Shown: positions 41,455 through 53,723 of the stretch, in pieces
Position numbering within the stretch: the first letter of the stretch is position 1
How the letters are laid out: each line of letters starts with the position of its first letter
Assembly: GCA_963978905.1 (NCBI GenBank)
Contig: OZ022261.1
Span: 1,179,992-1,243,991 of the forward strand
Reading direction: 5' to 3'
Source of the DNA: Trichostrongylus colubriformis
Lineage: Eukaryota > Nematoda > Chromadorea > Rhabditida > Trichostrongylidae
DNA: 64,000 nucleotides
Notes under the pieces: model-generated
Databases searched by the model: none
What the model was told of the DNA's origin: nothing
Seen by the model: only the letters and a program-made list of their open reading frames with translations
Position numbers and translations under genes: made by a program

Positions 41455-44400
41455 AATCGCTTGATAATTATCATCAAGCGATCACCTGTTATTGATCTCT
41501 GCCCCACCGTAGGGCACAGTTCAACCCTTTGTGGGTCCCAAATTTTTTTATTGATACTGTAATTTCAAAGGCACACCAGACACTTTTGTATTAAAGTATA
41601 GCATGTGTTCACCACAAAAAATTGATAATATTCCTCAAAAGAGTTGTCTTGACATTGAAATATTTTGCAGTTCTCAAATGCCTGAGGGCTTTTACTGGTA
41701 ATGTCCACCAGGGGCGGAGTTTTCAGGTGGGTGTGCCTCTCCATGAAGTGTACTCACCTTTATCGATGTCACTAGTACAGATTCCTCTCGATTTCCACAG
41801 GGACACCTTTTAAATCGCTTGATAATTATCATCAAGCGATCACCTGTTATTGATCTCTGCCCCACCGTAGGGCACAGTTCAACCCTTTGTGGGCCCCCAA
41901 TTTTTTTATTGATACTGTAATTTCAAAGACAAATCAAACAATTTTGTATTAAAGTATGGCATGTGTTCACCACAAAAAATTGATAATATTTCTTGAAAGA
42001 GTTGTCTTGACATTGAAATATTTTGCAGTTCTCAAATGCCTGAGGGCTTTTACTGGTAATGTCCACCAGGGGCGGAGTTTTCAGGTGGGTGTGCCTCTCC
42101 ATGAAGTGTACTCACCTTTATCGATGTCACTAGTACAGATTCCTCTCGATTTCCACAGGGACACCTTTTAAATCGCTTGATAATTATCATCAAGCGATCA
42201 CCTGTTATTGATCTCTGCCCCACCGTAGGGCACAGTTCAACCCTTTGTGGGCCCCCAATTTTTTTATTGATACTGTAATTTCAAAGACAAATCAAACAAT
42301 TTTGTATTAAAGTATGGCATGTGTTCACCACAAAAAATTGATAATATTCCTCAAAAGAGTTGTCTTGACATTAAAATATATTTTGCAGTTCTCAAATGCC
42401 TGAGGGCTTTTACTGGTAATGTCCACCAATGGCGGAGTTTTCAGGTGGGTGTGCCTCTCCATGAAGTGCACTCCCCTTTATCGATGTCACTAGTACAGAT
42501 TCCTCTCGATTTCTACAGGGATACCTTTTAAATCGCCTGATAATTATCATCAAGCGATCACCTGTTATTGATCTCTGCCCCACCGTAGGGCACCGGTGCA
42601 GCCTTTCCGAGACACCAGGGTGGCCTTTTTTTGAACAACCAATTTTTTTATTGATACTGTAATTTCAAAGACAAATCAAACAATTTTGTATTAAAGTATA
42701 GCATGTGTTCACCACAAAAAATTGATAATATTCCTTAAAATAGTTGTCTTGACATTGAAATTTTTAGCAGTTCTCAAATGCCTGAGGGCTTTTACTGGTA
42801 ATGTCCACCAGGGGCGGAGTTTTCAGGTGGGTGTGCCTCTCCATGAAGTGTACTCACCTTTATCGATGTCACTAGTACAGATTCCTTTCAATTTCCACAG
42901 GGATACCTTTTAAATCGCTTGATAATTATCATCAAGCGATCACCTGTTATTGATCTCTGCCCCACCGTAGGGCACCGGTGCAGCCTTTCCGAGACACCAG
43001 GGTGGCCTTTTCTTGAACAACCAATTTTTTTATTGATACTGTAATTTCAAAGACAAATCAAACAATTTTGTATTAAAGTATGGCATGTGTTCACCACAAA
43101 AAAATAATAATATTCTTCAGAAGAGTTGTCTTGACATTGAAATTTTTAGCAGTTCTCAAATGCCTGAGGGCTTTTACTGGTAATGTCCACCAGGGGCGGA
43201 GTTTTCTGGTGGGCGTGCCTCTCCATGAAGTGCACTCCCCTTTATCGATGTCACTAGTACAGATTCCTCTCGATTTCCACAGGGATACCTTTTAAATCGC
43301 TTGATAATTATCATCAAGCGATCACCTGTCATTGATCTCTGCCCCACCGTAGGGCACCGGTGCAGCCTTTCCGAGACACCAGGGTGGCCTTTTCTTAAAC
43401 AACCAATTTTTTTATTGATACTGTAATTTCAAAGACAAATCAAACAATTTTGTATTAAAGTATAGCATGTGTTCTCCACAAAAAAATTAATAATATTCCT
43501 TAAAAGAGTTGTCTTGACATTGAAATTTTTAGCAGTCCTCAAACGCCTGAGGGCTTTTACTGGTAATGTCCACGAGGGGCGGAGTTTTCAGGTGGGTGTG
43601 CCTCTCCATGAAGTGTACTCACCTTTATCGATGTCACTAGTACAGATTCCTCTCGATTTCCACAGGGACACCTTTTAAATCGCTTGATAATTATCATCAA
43701 GCGATCACCTGTTATTGATCTCTGCCCCACCGTAGGGCACAGTTCAACCCTTTGTGGGCCCCCAATTTTTTTATTGATACTGTAATTTCAAAGACAAATC
43801 AAACAATTTTGTATTAAAGTATGGCATGTGTTCACCACAAAAAATTGATAATATTTCTTGAAAGAGTTGTCTTGACATTGAAATATTTTGCAGTTCTCAA
43901 ATGCCTGAGGGCTTTTACTGGTAATGTCCACCAGGGGCGGAGTTTTCATGTGGGTGTGCCTCTCCATGAAGTGTACTCACCTTTATCGATGTCACTAGTA
44001 CAGATTCCTCTCGATTTCCACAGGGACACCTTTTAAATCGCTTGATAATTATCATCAAGCGATCACCTGTTATTGATCTCTGCCCCACCGTAGGGCACAG
44101 TTCAACCCTTTGTGGGCCCCCAATTTTTTTATTGATACTGTAATTTCAAAGACAAATCAAACAATTTTGTATTAAAGTATGGCATGTGTTCACCACAAAA
44201 AATTGATAATATTCCTCAAAAGAGTTGTCTTGACATTAAAATATATTTTGCAGTTCTCAAATGCCTGAGGGCTTTTACTGGTAATGTCCACCAATGGCGG
44301 AGTTTTCAGGTGGGTGTGCCTCTCCATGAAGTGTACTCACCTTTATCGATGTCACTAGTACAGATTCCTCTCGATTTCCACAGGGACACCTTTTAAATCG

Positions 44401-47400
44401 CTTGATAATTATCATCAAGCGATCACCTGTTATTGATCTCTGCCCCACCGTAGGGCACAGTTCAACCCTTTGTGGGCCCCCAATTTTTTTATTGATACTG
44501 TAATTTCAAAGACAAATCAAACAATTTTGTATTAAAGTATGGCATGTGTTCACCACAAAAAATTGATAATATTTCTTGAAAGAGTTGTCTTGATATTGAA
44601 ATATTTTGCAGTTCTCAAATGCCTGAGGGCTTTTACTGGTAATGTCCACCAGGGGCGGAGTTTTCAGGTGGGTGTGCCTCTCCATGAAGTGTACTCACCT
44701 TTATCGATGTCACTAGTACAGATTCCTCTCGATTTCCACAGGGACACCTTTTAAATCGCTTGATAATTATCATCAAGCGATCACCTGTTATTGATCTCTG
44801 CCCCACCGTAGGGCACAGTTCAACCCTTTGTGGGCCCCCAATTTTTTTATTGATACTGTAATTTCAAAGACAAATCAAACAATTTTGTATTAAAGTATGG
44901 CATGTGTTCACCACAAAAAATTGATAATATTCCTCAAAAGAGTTGTCTTGACATTAAAATATATTTTGCAGTTCTCAAATGCCTGAGGGCTTTTACTGGT
45001 AATGTCCACCAATGGCGGAGTTTTCAGGTGGGTGTGCCTCTCCATGAAGTGCACTCCCCTTTATCGATGTCACTAGTACAGATTCCTCTCGATTTCTACA
45101 GGGATACCTTTTAAATCGCCTGATAATTATCATCAAGCGATCACCTGTTATTGATCTCTGCCCCACCGTAGGGCACCGGTGCAGCCTTTCCGAGACACCA
45201 GGGTGGCCTTTTTTTGAACAACCAATTTTTTTATTGATACTGTAATTTCAAAGACAAATCAAACAATTTTGTATTAAAGTATAGCATGTGTTCACCACAA
45301 AAAATTGATAATATTCCTTAAAATAGTTGTCTTGACATTGAAATTTTTAGCAGTTCTCAAATGCCTGAGGGCTTTTACTGGTAATGTCCACCAGGGGCGG
45401 AGTTTTCAGGTGGGTGTGCCTCTCCATGAAGTGTACTCACCTTTATCGATGTCACTAGTACAGATTCCTTTCAATTTCCACAGGGATACCTTTTAAATCG
45501 CTTGATAATTATCATCAAGCGATCACCTGTTATTGATCTCTGCCCCACCGTAGGGCACCGGTGCAGCCTTTCCGAGACACCAGGGTGGCCTTTTCTTGAA
45601 CAACCAATTTTTTTATTGATACTGTAATTTCAAAGACAAATCAAACAATTTTGTATTAAAGTATGGCATGTGTTCACCACAAAAAAATAATAATATTCTT
45701 CAGAAGAGTTGTCTTGACATTGAAATTTTTAGCAGTTCTCAAATGCCTGAGGGCTTTTACTGGTAATGTCCACCAGGGGCGGAGTTTTCTGGTGGGCGTG
45801 CCTCTCCATGAAGTGCACTCCCCTTTATCGATGTCACTAGTACAGATTCCTCTCGATTTCCACAGGGATACCTTTTAAATCGCTTGATAATTATCATCAA
45901 GCGATCACCTGTCATTGATCTCTGCCCCACCGTAGGGCACCGGTGCAGCCTTTCCGAGACACCAGGGTGGCCTTTTCTTAAACAACCAATTTTTTTATTG
46001 ATACTGTAATTTCAAAGACAAATCAAACAATTTTGTATTAAAGTATAGCATGTGTTCTCCACAAAAAAATTAATAATATTCCTTAAAAGAGTTGTCTTGA
46101 CATTGAAATTTTTAGCAGTCCTCAAACGCCTGAGGGCTTTTACTGGTAATGTCCACGAGGGGCGGAGTTTTCAGGTGGGTGTGCCTCTCCATGAAGTGTA
46201 CTCACCTTTATCGATGTCACTAGTACAGATTCCTCTCGATTTCCACAGGGACACCTTTTAAATCGCTTGATAATTATCATCAAGCGATCACCTGTTATTG
46301 ATCTCTGCCCCACCGTAGGGCACAGTTCAACCCTTTGTGGGCCCCCAATTTTTTTATTGATACTGTAATTTCAAAGACAAATCAAACAATTTTGTATTAA
46401 AGTATGGCATGTGTTCACCACAAAAAATTGATAATATTTCTTGAAAGAGTTGTCTTGACATTGAAATATTTTGCAGTTCTCAAATGCCTGAGGGCTTTTA
46501 CTGGTAATGTCCACCAGGGGCGGAGTTTTCATGTGGGTGTGCCTCTCCATGAAGTGTACTCACCTTTATCGATGTCACTAGTACAGATTCCTCTCGATTT
46601 CCACAGGGACACCTTTTAAATCGCTTGATAATTATCATCAAGCGATCACCTGTTATTGATCTCTGCCCCACCGTAGGGCACAGTTCAACCCTTTGTGGGC
46701 CCCCAATTTTTTTATTGATACTGTAATTTCAAAGACAAATCAAACAATTTTGTATTAAAGTATGGCATGTGTTCACCACAAAAAATTGATAATATTCCTC
46801 AAAAGAGTTGTCTTGACATTAAAATATATTTTGCAGTTCTCAAATGCCTGAGGGCTTTTACTGGTAATGTCCACCAATGGCGGAGTTTTCAGGTGGGTGT
46901 GCCTCTCCATGAAGTGTACTCACCTTTATCGATGTCACTAGTACAGATTCCTCTCGATTTCCACAGGGACACCTTTTAAATCGCTTGATAATTATCATCA
47001 AGCGATCACCTGTTATTGATCTCTGCCCCACCGTAGGGCACAGTTCAACCCTTTGTGGGTCCCAAATTTTTTTATTGATACTGTAATTTCAAAGGCACAC
47101 CAGACACTTTTGTATTAAAGTATAGCATGTGTTCACCACAAAAAATTGATAATATTCCTCAAAAGAGTTGTCTTGACATTGAAATATTTTGCAGTTCTCA
47201 AATGCCTGAGGGCTTTTACTGGTAATGTCCCCCAGGGGCGGAGTTTTTAGGTGGGTGTGCCTCTCCATGAAGTGTACTCACCTCTATCGATGTCACTAGT
47301 ACAGATTCCTCTCGATTTCCACAGGGACACCTTTTAAATCGCTTGATAATTATCATCAAGCGATCACCTGTTATTGATCTCTGCCCCAGCGCAGGGCACA

Positions 47401-47475
47401 GTTCAACCCTTTGTGGGCCCCCAATTTTTTTATTGATACTGTAATTTCAAAGACAAATCAGACAATTTTGTAGTA
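41455..47475. repeat. Array block 5: 2,583-bp higher-order repeat with GTGGG linker
   Basis: The 358-bp monomers here carry CCCTTTGTGGGCCC rather than the TAAGG linker used elsewhere. Units recur at 2,583 bp: 42,319/44,902, 43,080/45,663, 43,469/46,052 and 43,821/46,404. Shared private variants include CCACGAGGGGC (about 43,571 and 46,154) and the AAAATATATTTTGC two-base insertion. Confidence 0.85.
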
Positions 47476-47811
47476 AAGTATAGCATGTGTTCACCACAAA
47501 AAATTAATAATATTCCTTAAAAGAGTTGTCTTGACATTGAAATATTTTGCAGTTCTCAAATGCCTGAGGGCTTTTACTGGTAATGTTCACCGGGGGAGGA
47601 GTTCTCAGGTGGGCGTGCCTCTCCATGAAGTGTCCTCCCATTTATCGATACCACGACTACAGACTCCTCTCAATTTCCATGGGGATCCCCTTTCAAATTG
47701 CTTAATGGTCGTCGTGTACCGATTGCTGATCTCGGCTTCACCGTAGGGAATCGGTGCACCCTTTTCTGAAACCGACAATTTTTTTACACCATAATTTTAA
47801 AGGCTAGAATG
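47476..47811. repeat. Diverged terminal monomer at the right edge
   Basis: This last unit begins as a normal monomer (AGCATGTGTTCACC...) but accumulates many differences after about 47,585, including loss of the junction palindrome (AATTGCTTAATGGTCGTCG). It keeps a CACCGTAGGG landmark and ends with ACACCATAATTTTAAAGGC, closest to the rare AGCACCATAATTTCAGAGGC variant of block 1. Edge monomers escape homogenisation, so divergence here is expected and marks the true right boundary. Confidence 0.85.
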
Positions 47812-48559
47812 CCAGCGAGTTCTCGTGCTGCGGTTGTGAACCGTCGATAAGGCCATCTGATCCTACGCCAGCGCGTTTTTGGTCGACCGTCTCTTCTATA
47901 TACGTTATTGACCATCTACACCTGTATTCTTGCTTTCAGGTACTTGCAAAGGTCAGGTTGTGAGCTATGCGGCAATTAGTGATTTACAGACTATTGGCAC
48001 GATAGCGAGGTGGTTGTTCAAGATATTGCGGCTTTGTCCCAGAATTTGGCTGAACTTGGTCACTTTATAGTCTGAAGCCATACTTGACAGTGGTTAGGGA
48101 ACGGGCAGTGGGAGGCGGGAGCCCCGCGGTGCAACAGCTGAGCAGAGGACCAGGTGAAAATTTGTGAGTGTGAGTACCTATATAGAGGGGGCAGTGGATA
48201 GGCTTCCCATGATGGTGACGAGGAAAGGAGAAGTTCTCTTCGAAGTGTAGTTGTACTGTTCGGAGGAGGTCATATTTAACGCTTATTCGCAGTGCTTCGA
48301 AGGTATGGCTTGACTTTATGAACACTCCAGCGCAGCCGTCACCCTTGCGATGGGTCAGCAATTGATCGCTCACACGTCGCGCCCCTCTTCTACTCACCAG
48401 CCGTGCCGCGCAGGCGAGGAGTCGGTAACGAACAGGAAAGAACAAGGCCAGGGTACAGTGCGATTTTGAAGAAACTGGTCCTACCATTACGAGCCCCGGA
48501 CCCACGCCGCAGTGCAAGTCAGCCCTCCTCGTGTTGTTGTCTGTATGGTTGTTTCGGGT
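47812..48559. other. Unique flank; no supported gene
   Basis: The repeat period stops at about 47,811. The stretch contains a 191-codon minus-strand ORF (48,065-48,640), but its N-terminal part is translated from the adjacent palindromic MITE arm and it has no recognisable motif. I see nothing else I can support. Confidence 0.6.
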
Positions 48560-48913
48560 TTGAAGATTCGTCCACGAAAAATGAGTTTCTTTGTTACCCA
48601 TATATTCATGCTGTGTTGGCCTAATAAGGGCTGCATGCAAAGTTTCACGCGGAAAATGTGATTAGGCTAAGATACAGCTCTTAAAATTCTTGGCCGGTTG
48701 GGCGGAGCCTCCGAGTAAAAACCTGGAGCCGTCGTGCGCCGTGATAGGGGACGCAGAGGGGGACTGTTTACATAACTTTCTCTTTCTTTAATGCGTGTCC
48801 GATTGCAGCGGACAACGGGGTGGACACTTGCTCAAAGCCCCGCCCACCCGGCCGAGACTTTGTGGTACAACATAAGTAGAAAAACTCATTTTTTCCTCGG
48901 AAGAATCTTTCAA
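48560..48913. mobile_element. Palindromic MITE, family P1, copy 1
   Basis: The left end (TTGAAGATTCGTCCACG...AATGAGTTTC) and the right end (AAACTCATTTTTTCCTCGGA, then AATCTTTCAA) are inverted relatives, and the inversion continues inward (TGGGCGGAGCC against CCCCGCCCACC). The element is about 354 bp and degenerate. It matches 62,423-62,847 in the order of its landmarks. No transposase is encoded, and the target duplication could not be fixed. Confidence 0.75.
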
Positions 48914-51759
48914 GTGCAGCCTTTAGTGATGAGGAGAGTGAAAAAATGAGCGCCACTGCCTCTAAAGCCCGCTGTCCGTCTACCCTACTCGGCTTTTTTC
49001 GTTTTTTGGCGTTCTCTATCGTATATTTCGTCACGACAGAACGGATGCGACCTGCCGACTACATTCATGGCCTTGTGGTGAAAGGGGAGCATTTGTTACA
49101 GTCGTTCAGTGGTAGATGTTTATTGAATGCTTCAATGCTACATTGCCGGTTTATATACCGTGGCAATCGATGCAGATGGTACAGCACTGACAGATGTTAT
49201 ACAAAAACTGACACCAGAAGCTACTCTAAGAAGTGAATAATTCTACAGCTTCTGCACTAAAGGAGTTAACTATTGCATTAACTAGAGAGTCGTGTTTTAC
49301 CACGACAGCATTACTATGCTTGAAACTTGGCTCTCCGTTGACAGGTTAACGGTTCCTGCATGTTCTTTCCCTTTCTTCGACTATCGGATGAGACACGCTC
49401 GACGTACGGCCAGTGCATAATTCTTTGAAAGCATCTGATATTACATTATTGCCCTGTAGACAGCAACCAGAGGATATGTGATTCAAATTGGGAGCCCCGG
49501 CATGCATGGCCACTGCCTTCGGAGCCACGTTGTATCTTGTTCTCTTGTTTCAGCGCTGGTTCCCGATGCATGCGGCGTGACCGGGTGGCGTCACAAAAAA
49601 TGAATGCGATCCGGCGAGGGGATCGATTGCGGTTATTTCGCAAAGACGGGAAGTCACGTGATGTGACAAGTGACACTGCTCAGTGGCAGTGCACAGTCAC
49701 CACCACGGCCAAGTTTAGGTTGAAGAGACTTCGGAATGGGGAGGAATCGTATTTCGGGTTGGAAAAAGAAGATCGTATCTTTGTTTGGAGGCGAAACGAG
49801 CCGCTTAATTACTCATTAATATCAATATACTTATTAATACCTTATTCATCTTTTTCCTTGAAGCTAAGGGAGATGACATATTTTGGAGAACAACATCTCC
49901 AAGGAATGCTCACCCAAGGAAATGTACTTTTTCTAATCATTTAGTGATTCGGAAGTGCGCAATGGTTTTCTTTGAATCGTTCTTTCTAATTTTTCAGAAG
50001 AGAGTTTACCCCTACGTTTTTTCTTCGTCTAAAGGCACGTGCGAAACGGAGGTGATAAATTCTCTGTTCCACTCCATGACTCTTTTTACTACAATTTTTT
50101 TATTAATATTTAACTATTACATTTTTTGAAGAAACTAATGGTGCTATGACTGTTTTGCAACGTCTTTCGACCATCTTTTTATTTAGATAGTTTTTTGTAC
50201 AGCACCAACAATATCACCTAGGGAAAGGGTCGATTTCAGTGTAAATTCAGTGAGGGGTCGTATTTCCCAGTAGGAGAGCGTATGTGGCATAGAACTTAAT
50301 AATTATTCTCAAATGCTCTTCTATGCTTTGTATCCAATAGAGTGAGCTGGCAAGCAGCTGTCGGCAAAGGCACCGAGAACCCGGGTCGACACACTGCCAA
50401 GCGGCGGACGGTGCCCCATCGGTCATCATCGGAGCTGTCATATCCCAGTCCCGATACGCGCTACGACGACTCAAGTGAAGCATTCATCCTATTCTGCTCT
50501 CATTGCTTTTGATATCCACACTCTTACTTTAGATGCAGCAGACGATAGTCGGGCGTTACACAAAAACGCCTCGAAAAGTAGTTGATCGAGTAGATTAAAC
50601 ACGTGAAGGAAAAGGTGATCAATCAGTAAAGTCAGTGAAAAAGGTGTACGGTTAGCCTTCCTCGAATGAATCCTGCGGGTTACATTACGGTCACTCATTC
50701 GCTGCACACGCTCATGAAGTTATAGTGTCAGATGAGCGTGAAGCGGACATTGTCCGGGAACAGTTTTTTGGTCATATCATGCCACATCATTCGTGAAAGA
50801 AACTGTAGTCGCAAACGTGCAAGGCCGGTGGTCCACTCAACTTCAAAAGTCCGAGTGGGCGATCGATCGTTGGTCCAATTCCGCAACGATGCGGTGGAGA
50901 GTGGTGATGCTCGAAGCACGTACCCCTACTCACCAAAATCCTGGACGTATTTTCCATTCATGGAAGATAATGGGAGACTTGGATCTCCACCACTTTTGCC
51001 TCCAATGCAGTCCAAGAACTCCAGTACGATGAGCCTGCTCAGATGCTACAGGATGATATTCATCATCATGTACCATTCGCAGATTCTTCTCGGTGTCGGC
51101 ATCTTCCTCAACTTGTGAATTCGTTACAACCTCGTTCTACTACTCAGATTGATCTTCAAAAAATATTTCTCTTTAAAGTAAAAGGTGAGGGTGACCATCT
51201 GATCGGCAGGGTACAGCGGGATCGAGGATTCCTCGACAAGGGGGTCGTATCTGATCGGACGGGAGGGGGTTGTATCTGCAGAGGTCGGCGATAAGTACTA
51301 GAATCTGAACATTCAATAAGCAGAAGCCAAATGTGAAAGAGTATTTTTGCTTCAGGTAAGAATACATAGCAAAAAACACATTGCAACTATACAAACCGTC
51401 AACAGTTACTGGCTTTTTGAAGGTTAAAAAAGGGGGATCGCATCTGGTTCCCTAGAAGGGGGGTGGGGGGGGGTGGTCGTACTGGAGGGTCATTTTCCTC
51501 CACACCTGGAAGTGCCCTGCTTATCGGTTTCCATTGCAAAGAGCGCGGGCTCGGTGTGCTCAGTCGACGTGGCTGCCCAAAGCCATCTGCCCATCTGTTG
51601 AGGTGCAGAACCGGGCACTGAGCGATACGAGGCACAACTCCGGACCAGGGATGCGGGCAAAACCAGGCGAGAGTGTGTCCATAAGGAGAGACAAAGATGT
51701 ATCCTGATATGTCGACGACAAACCTTCCATGAGAATGGTGTTGAGCTTCACCTTACTTA
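48914..51759. other. No confident gene; scattered ORFs and G-rich motifs
   Basis: ORFs of 60-135 codons occur on both strands (49,537-49,944 +; 50,732-51,118 + with an antisense ORF at 50,728-50,919; 51,560-51,766 -). None shows a recognisable domain or a convincing splice pair. The 51,560-51,766 minus ORF has protein-like composition but lies across from another open frame. A G-rich motif around TCGTAT recurs at about 49,748, 50,257 and 51,245. I see nothing else. Confidence 0.5.
51458..51476 (+). other. G-rich tract with quadruplex potential
   Basis: Runs of six and nine G separated by single T bases end in TGG. The tract could form a G-quadruplex or be a slippage-prone homopolymer. No gene context gives it a role. 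Confidence 0.5.
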
Positions 51760-52144
51760 ATGGCATGGTCCAATGTTACAAAGATATGTACAATTAGGGC
51801 AGTCTATCCCACGATAGACGAGGATCAAAGAGAGTGGTATCGAATCATTTATAGAAGGTAGAGAACTTTTGTAGATTCCGTACAAAAAGTCGAACGATCA
51901 CAGATACTACTCCAAAGACAAGACAGAGGAAAAGATCTGAGGGCAGCAATAGAATGGATTGAGCATGAATCGTGGGTACACATTGACTCACCCGAATTGT
52001 AGGAACAACGACGAACTCGAGCCCTACCCACTGAACATGTTGCGTTTAGCTCCAGCTAATACTAGTTATGACCCCGCAGAAATGTATGATGATGATTTAT
52101 GTCAGAAAATAGAAACTGCTAAGGAAGGCGTGATTCATTTGTGA
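51760..52144 (+). CDS. Candidate 3' exons of an unidentified gene, possibly broken
   Basis: One frame from 51,760 reads MAWSNVTKICTIRAVYPTID..., is interrupted by TAG at 51,859-51,861, then stays open to TAG at 52,000-52,002 (containing DLRAAIEWIEHES). A second frame covers 52,003-52,144, ending DDDLCQKIETAKEGVIHL before TGA. Joining 51,971 to 52,003 removes a GT...AG segment of only 31 nt and keeps phase (HES then NNDELEP). The composition is acidic and protein-like, but I recognise no family. The in-frame TAG at 51,859 means either that the coding exon starts after it (GAAGGTAG would be the acceptor), or that this is a pseudogene. The 31-nt intron is shorter than usual, so the join is uncertain. 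Confidence 0.35.
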
Positions 52145-52818
52145 ATTGCCTTTAGTTTTGTACTCCTCCTGGCTCATGTCAGTAGATATCAGAACCGTTC
52201 CAAATCCCTTAGCGCTCGAATGAAAAAAGGAAGTTTTTGGATGACCTTGTAGGTTGCGGTAATGAATCAACACTCATGCAACAACAAAAGCATACAACTT
52301 TCATAAACCTGTACAGCGAACAAATAACATCTCCTACAATAATAAACTATAATTTCTCAGAATTTTCTGGCACGTGATGGCGCTGATTAAGTGGGCTCAG
52401 ATTCTTCATAACTAGTTCTCGTTCAGCGTGTGCCATTAGGAGGTCGCTCATCACATGGATCAACATTTCGCACAAAATCTAAACCAGGATCCATAATATC
52501 ATGAGAGAATAAGCATGAACAATAATAATTAACACATCGATGACCAAGTTTTCCAAGTTGCTACCGGTCCAGCATTGGTTGATTAGTCTAGTTACACATC
52601 AAATCATGTCATATGGTGTGCCACTCTTACTGCTATTCACTTGCTGCCATCGGAGTGGGATGTCGTCAACTCATACGGCTCCGTCGCGCAGCAGTAGCAG
52701 TGCCATCATCCTAGTACATATGTACTGATCGAAGTGTGTCTGTCGGTGTGTAGACTAACAAGTGAGGAGACACATGGACTAACAAGGGGAGGTCAATAGG
52801 TCGGTAGGGCCAGGGCGA
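52145..52818. other. Intergenic; nothing supported
   Basis: No convincing exon, RNA gene or element is visible. AATAAA-like sequences occur at about 52,339. A short direct repeat (ACTAACAAG) lies at about 52,755-52,790, just left of the foldback element. Confidence 0.5.
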
Positions 52819-53269
52819 GGGTCTGCAGTCAGGATTAACCTTTTTCACCTCCTACCTCGCACCTTCCCTGATTACACGCACTTTCTCGAGTGCACGGCTT
52901 GACCTCCCTGATTGTCTTCTCTTACGACAAGATTTACAGCGCAAAGAGCAGAAAGCGTGATGTTAAGCTGGGGCAAAGAGAGATTTGCAGAAATAATTGA
53001 AATTAGTAAAAATTAGAATTCATAATAGAAAGAGAGACAGGGCAAAATTGGGAAAAAGAGAACAATTTTATACTGTTTCCCTCTCGTTCATGCATTCTTA
53101 CTGATTTCAATTATTTCTGCAAATCTCTCTTTGCCCCAGGTTAACATCACGCTTTCTGCTGAGCGAAAGCAGTGAGGGAGGTCCAGTGTAAGCGCGTTCG
53201 GGGAGGTGCAAAGTAATTAGGTAAGGTACGCGGTAGGAGGTGTGAAAGAGCAATCCTGACTAAAGACCC
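52819..53269. mobile_element. Foldback MITE of about 451 bp
   Basis: The ends are inverted: GGTCTgcAGTCAGGATT on the left matches the reverse complement of AATCCTGACTaaAGACC on the right. Homology continues inward through CACCTCCTACC and GACCTCCCTGA. The inner arms 52,947-53,003 and 53,104-53,160 are 57 bp long with one mismatch, around a ~100-bp centre rich in A and G. No ORF is present. The near-perfect inner arms and weaker outer arms suggest recent conversion of the stem or a young insertion. The superfamily is unknown. Confidence 0.8.
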
Positions 53270-53436
53270 ACACCCGCTTGCCTGTTTTCGAGGACGCCCA
53301 AGTGTTCCGGCTTGTTCCAGGAGTTCAGGTCACCAGTGTTGCGCGTCGGACAATACAATATATTAGGTCTGCGCAGAATAAATGGCCAAAACGGGGCGCT
53401 TTTTTCAAAACGCCATAACTTCGCTCAGACACAATT

Positions 53437-53660
53437 TTATTTGTCGAAATAAGAACCATTCGAATCCACACAACCTTGCCAACGATCTGGTAAAGAAAAT
53501 ATGCCATCATGATCAAATTCAGGATTGCGAAAATTAATGAAGCCAACGATGGCATTTCCAACATGCATCGTTTCGGCGAACTCCTTCTGACGCAGGTTTG
53601 CATCGAGAACTGGGAAAAAGTAGTAATCTGTCAGGAATAGGTCTGGGGAATAAGGGGGGT
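53437..53660 (-). pseudogene. Mariner transposase C-terminal fragment, left arm
   Basis: The minus strand reads DLFLTDYYFFPVLDANLRQK, then EFAETMHVGNAIVGFINFR, then NPEFDHDGIFSLPDRWQG and CVDSNGSYFDK before the stop at 53,437-53,439. It is the mirror of the right-arm fragment and is open throughout, whereas the right arm has a stop. The third catalytic D (TDYYFF) is retained. Confidence 0.85.
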
Positions 53661-53723
53661 CAAGGAGCGTCTCTCAGTTTCTGCCGGGTGACTTGCGAAC
53701 TGTGGGGTTTTACGTTGTTTTGC

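Larger units (their letters stand above)
1..47811. repeat. Satellite DNA array, 382/358-bp monomers
   Basis: Head-to-tail repeats fill this whole stretch apart from one transposon insertion at 6,618-8,189. Recurrent landmarks fall 382 or 358 bp apart, for example at 2,055, 2,437, 2,819, 3,201 and 3,583 (all 382). Dividing the length by the mean unit gives roughly 125 monomers. The 382-bp class has a linker with a GCACCGGTGC palindrome and a CAGGGTGGCC stretch; the 358-bp class replaces it with a shorter CCCTTTAAGGG or CCCTTTGTGGG block, which accounts for the 24-bp difference. The rest of the monomer differs mostly by substitutions. The array starts inside a monomer at base 1, so it continues to the left. 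Size, tandem order and homogeneity fit centromeric or heterochromatic satellite; a centromeric role is inference only. Confidence 0.97.

Noticed and set aside
169..47746. Over a hundred similar 60-74-codon ORFs as a tandem gene family
   Set aside because: They sit on both strands of a satellite monomer, start positions shift with one- and two-base indels, and no domain is visible. Homogenisation explains the open frames.
48065..48640. 191-codon minus-strand ORF
   Set aside because: Its N-terminal part is translated palindromic MITE arm, the rest is low in recognisable content, and there is no splice or motif support.
48700..48740. Satellite derived from the P1 MITE (shared GTGGGCG...CCTC stretches)
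   Set aside because: The similarity is limited to short GC-rich words and does not extend; no alignment-quality match was visible.
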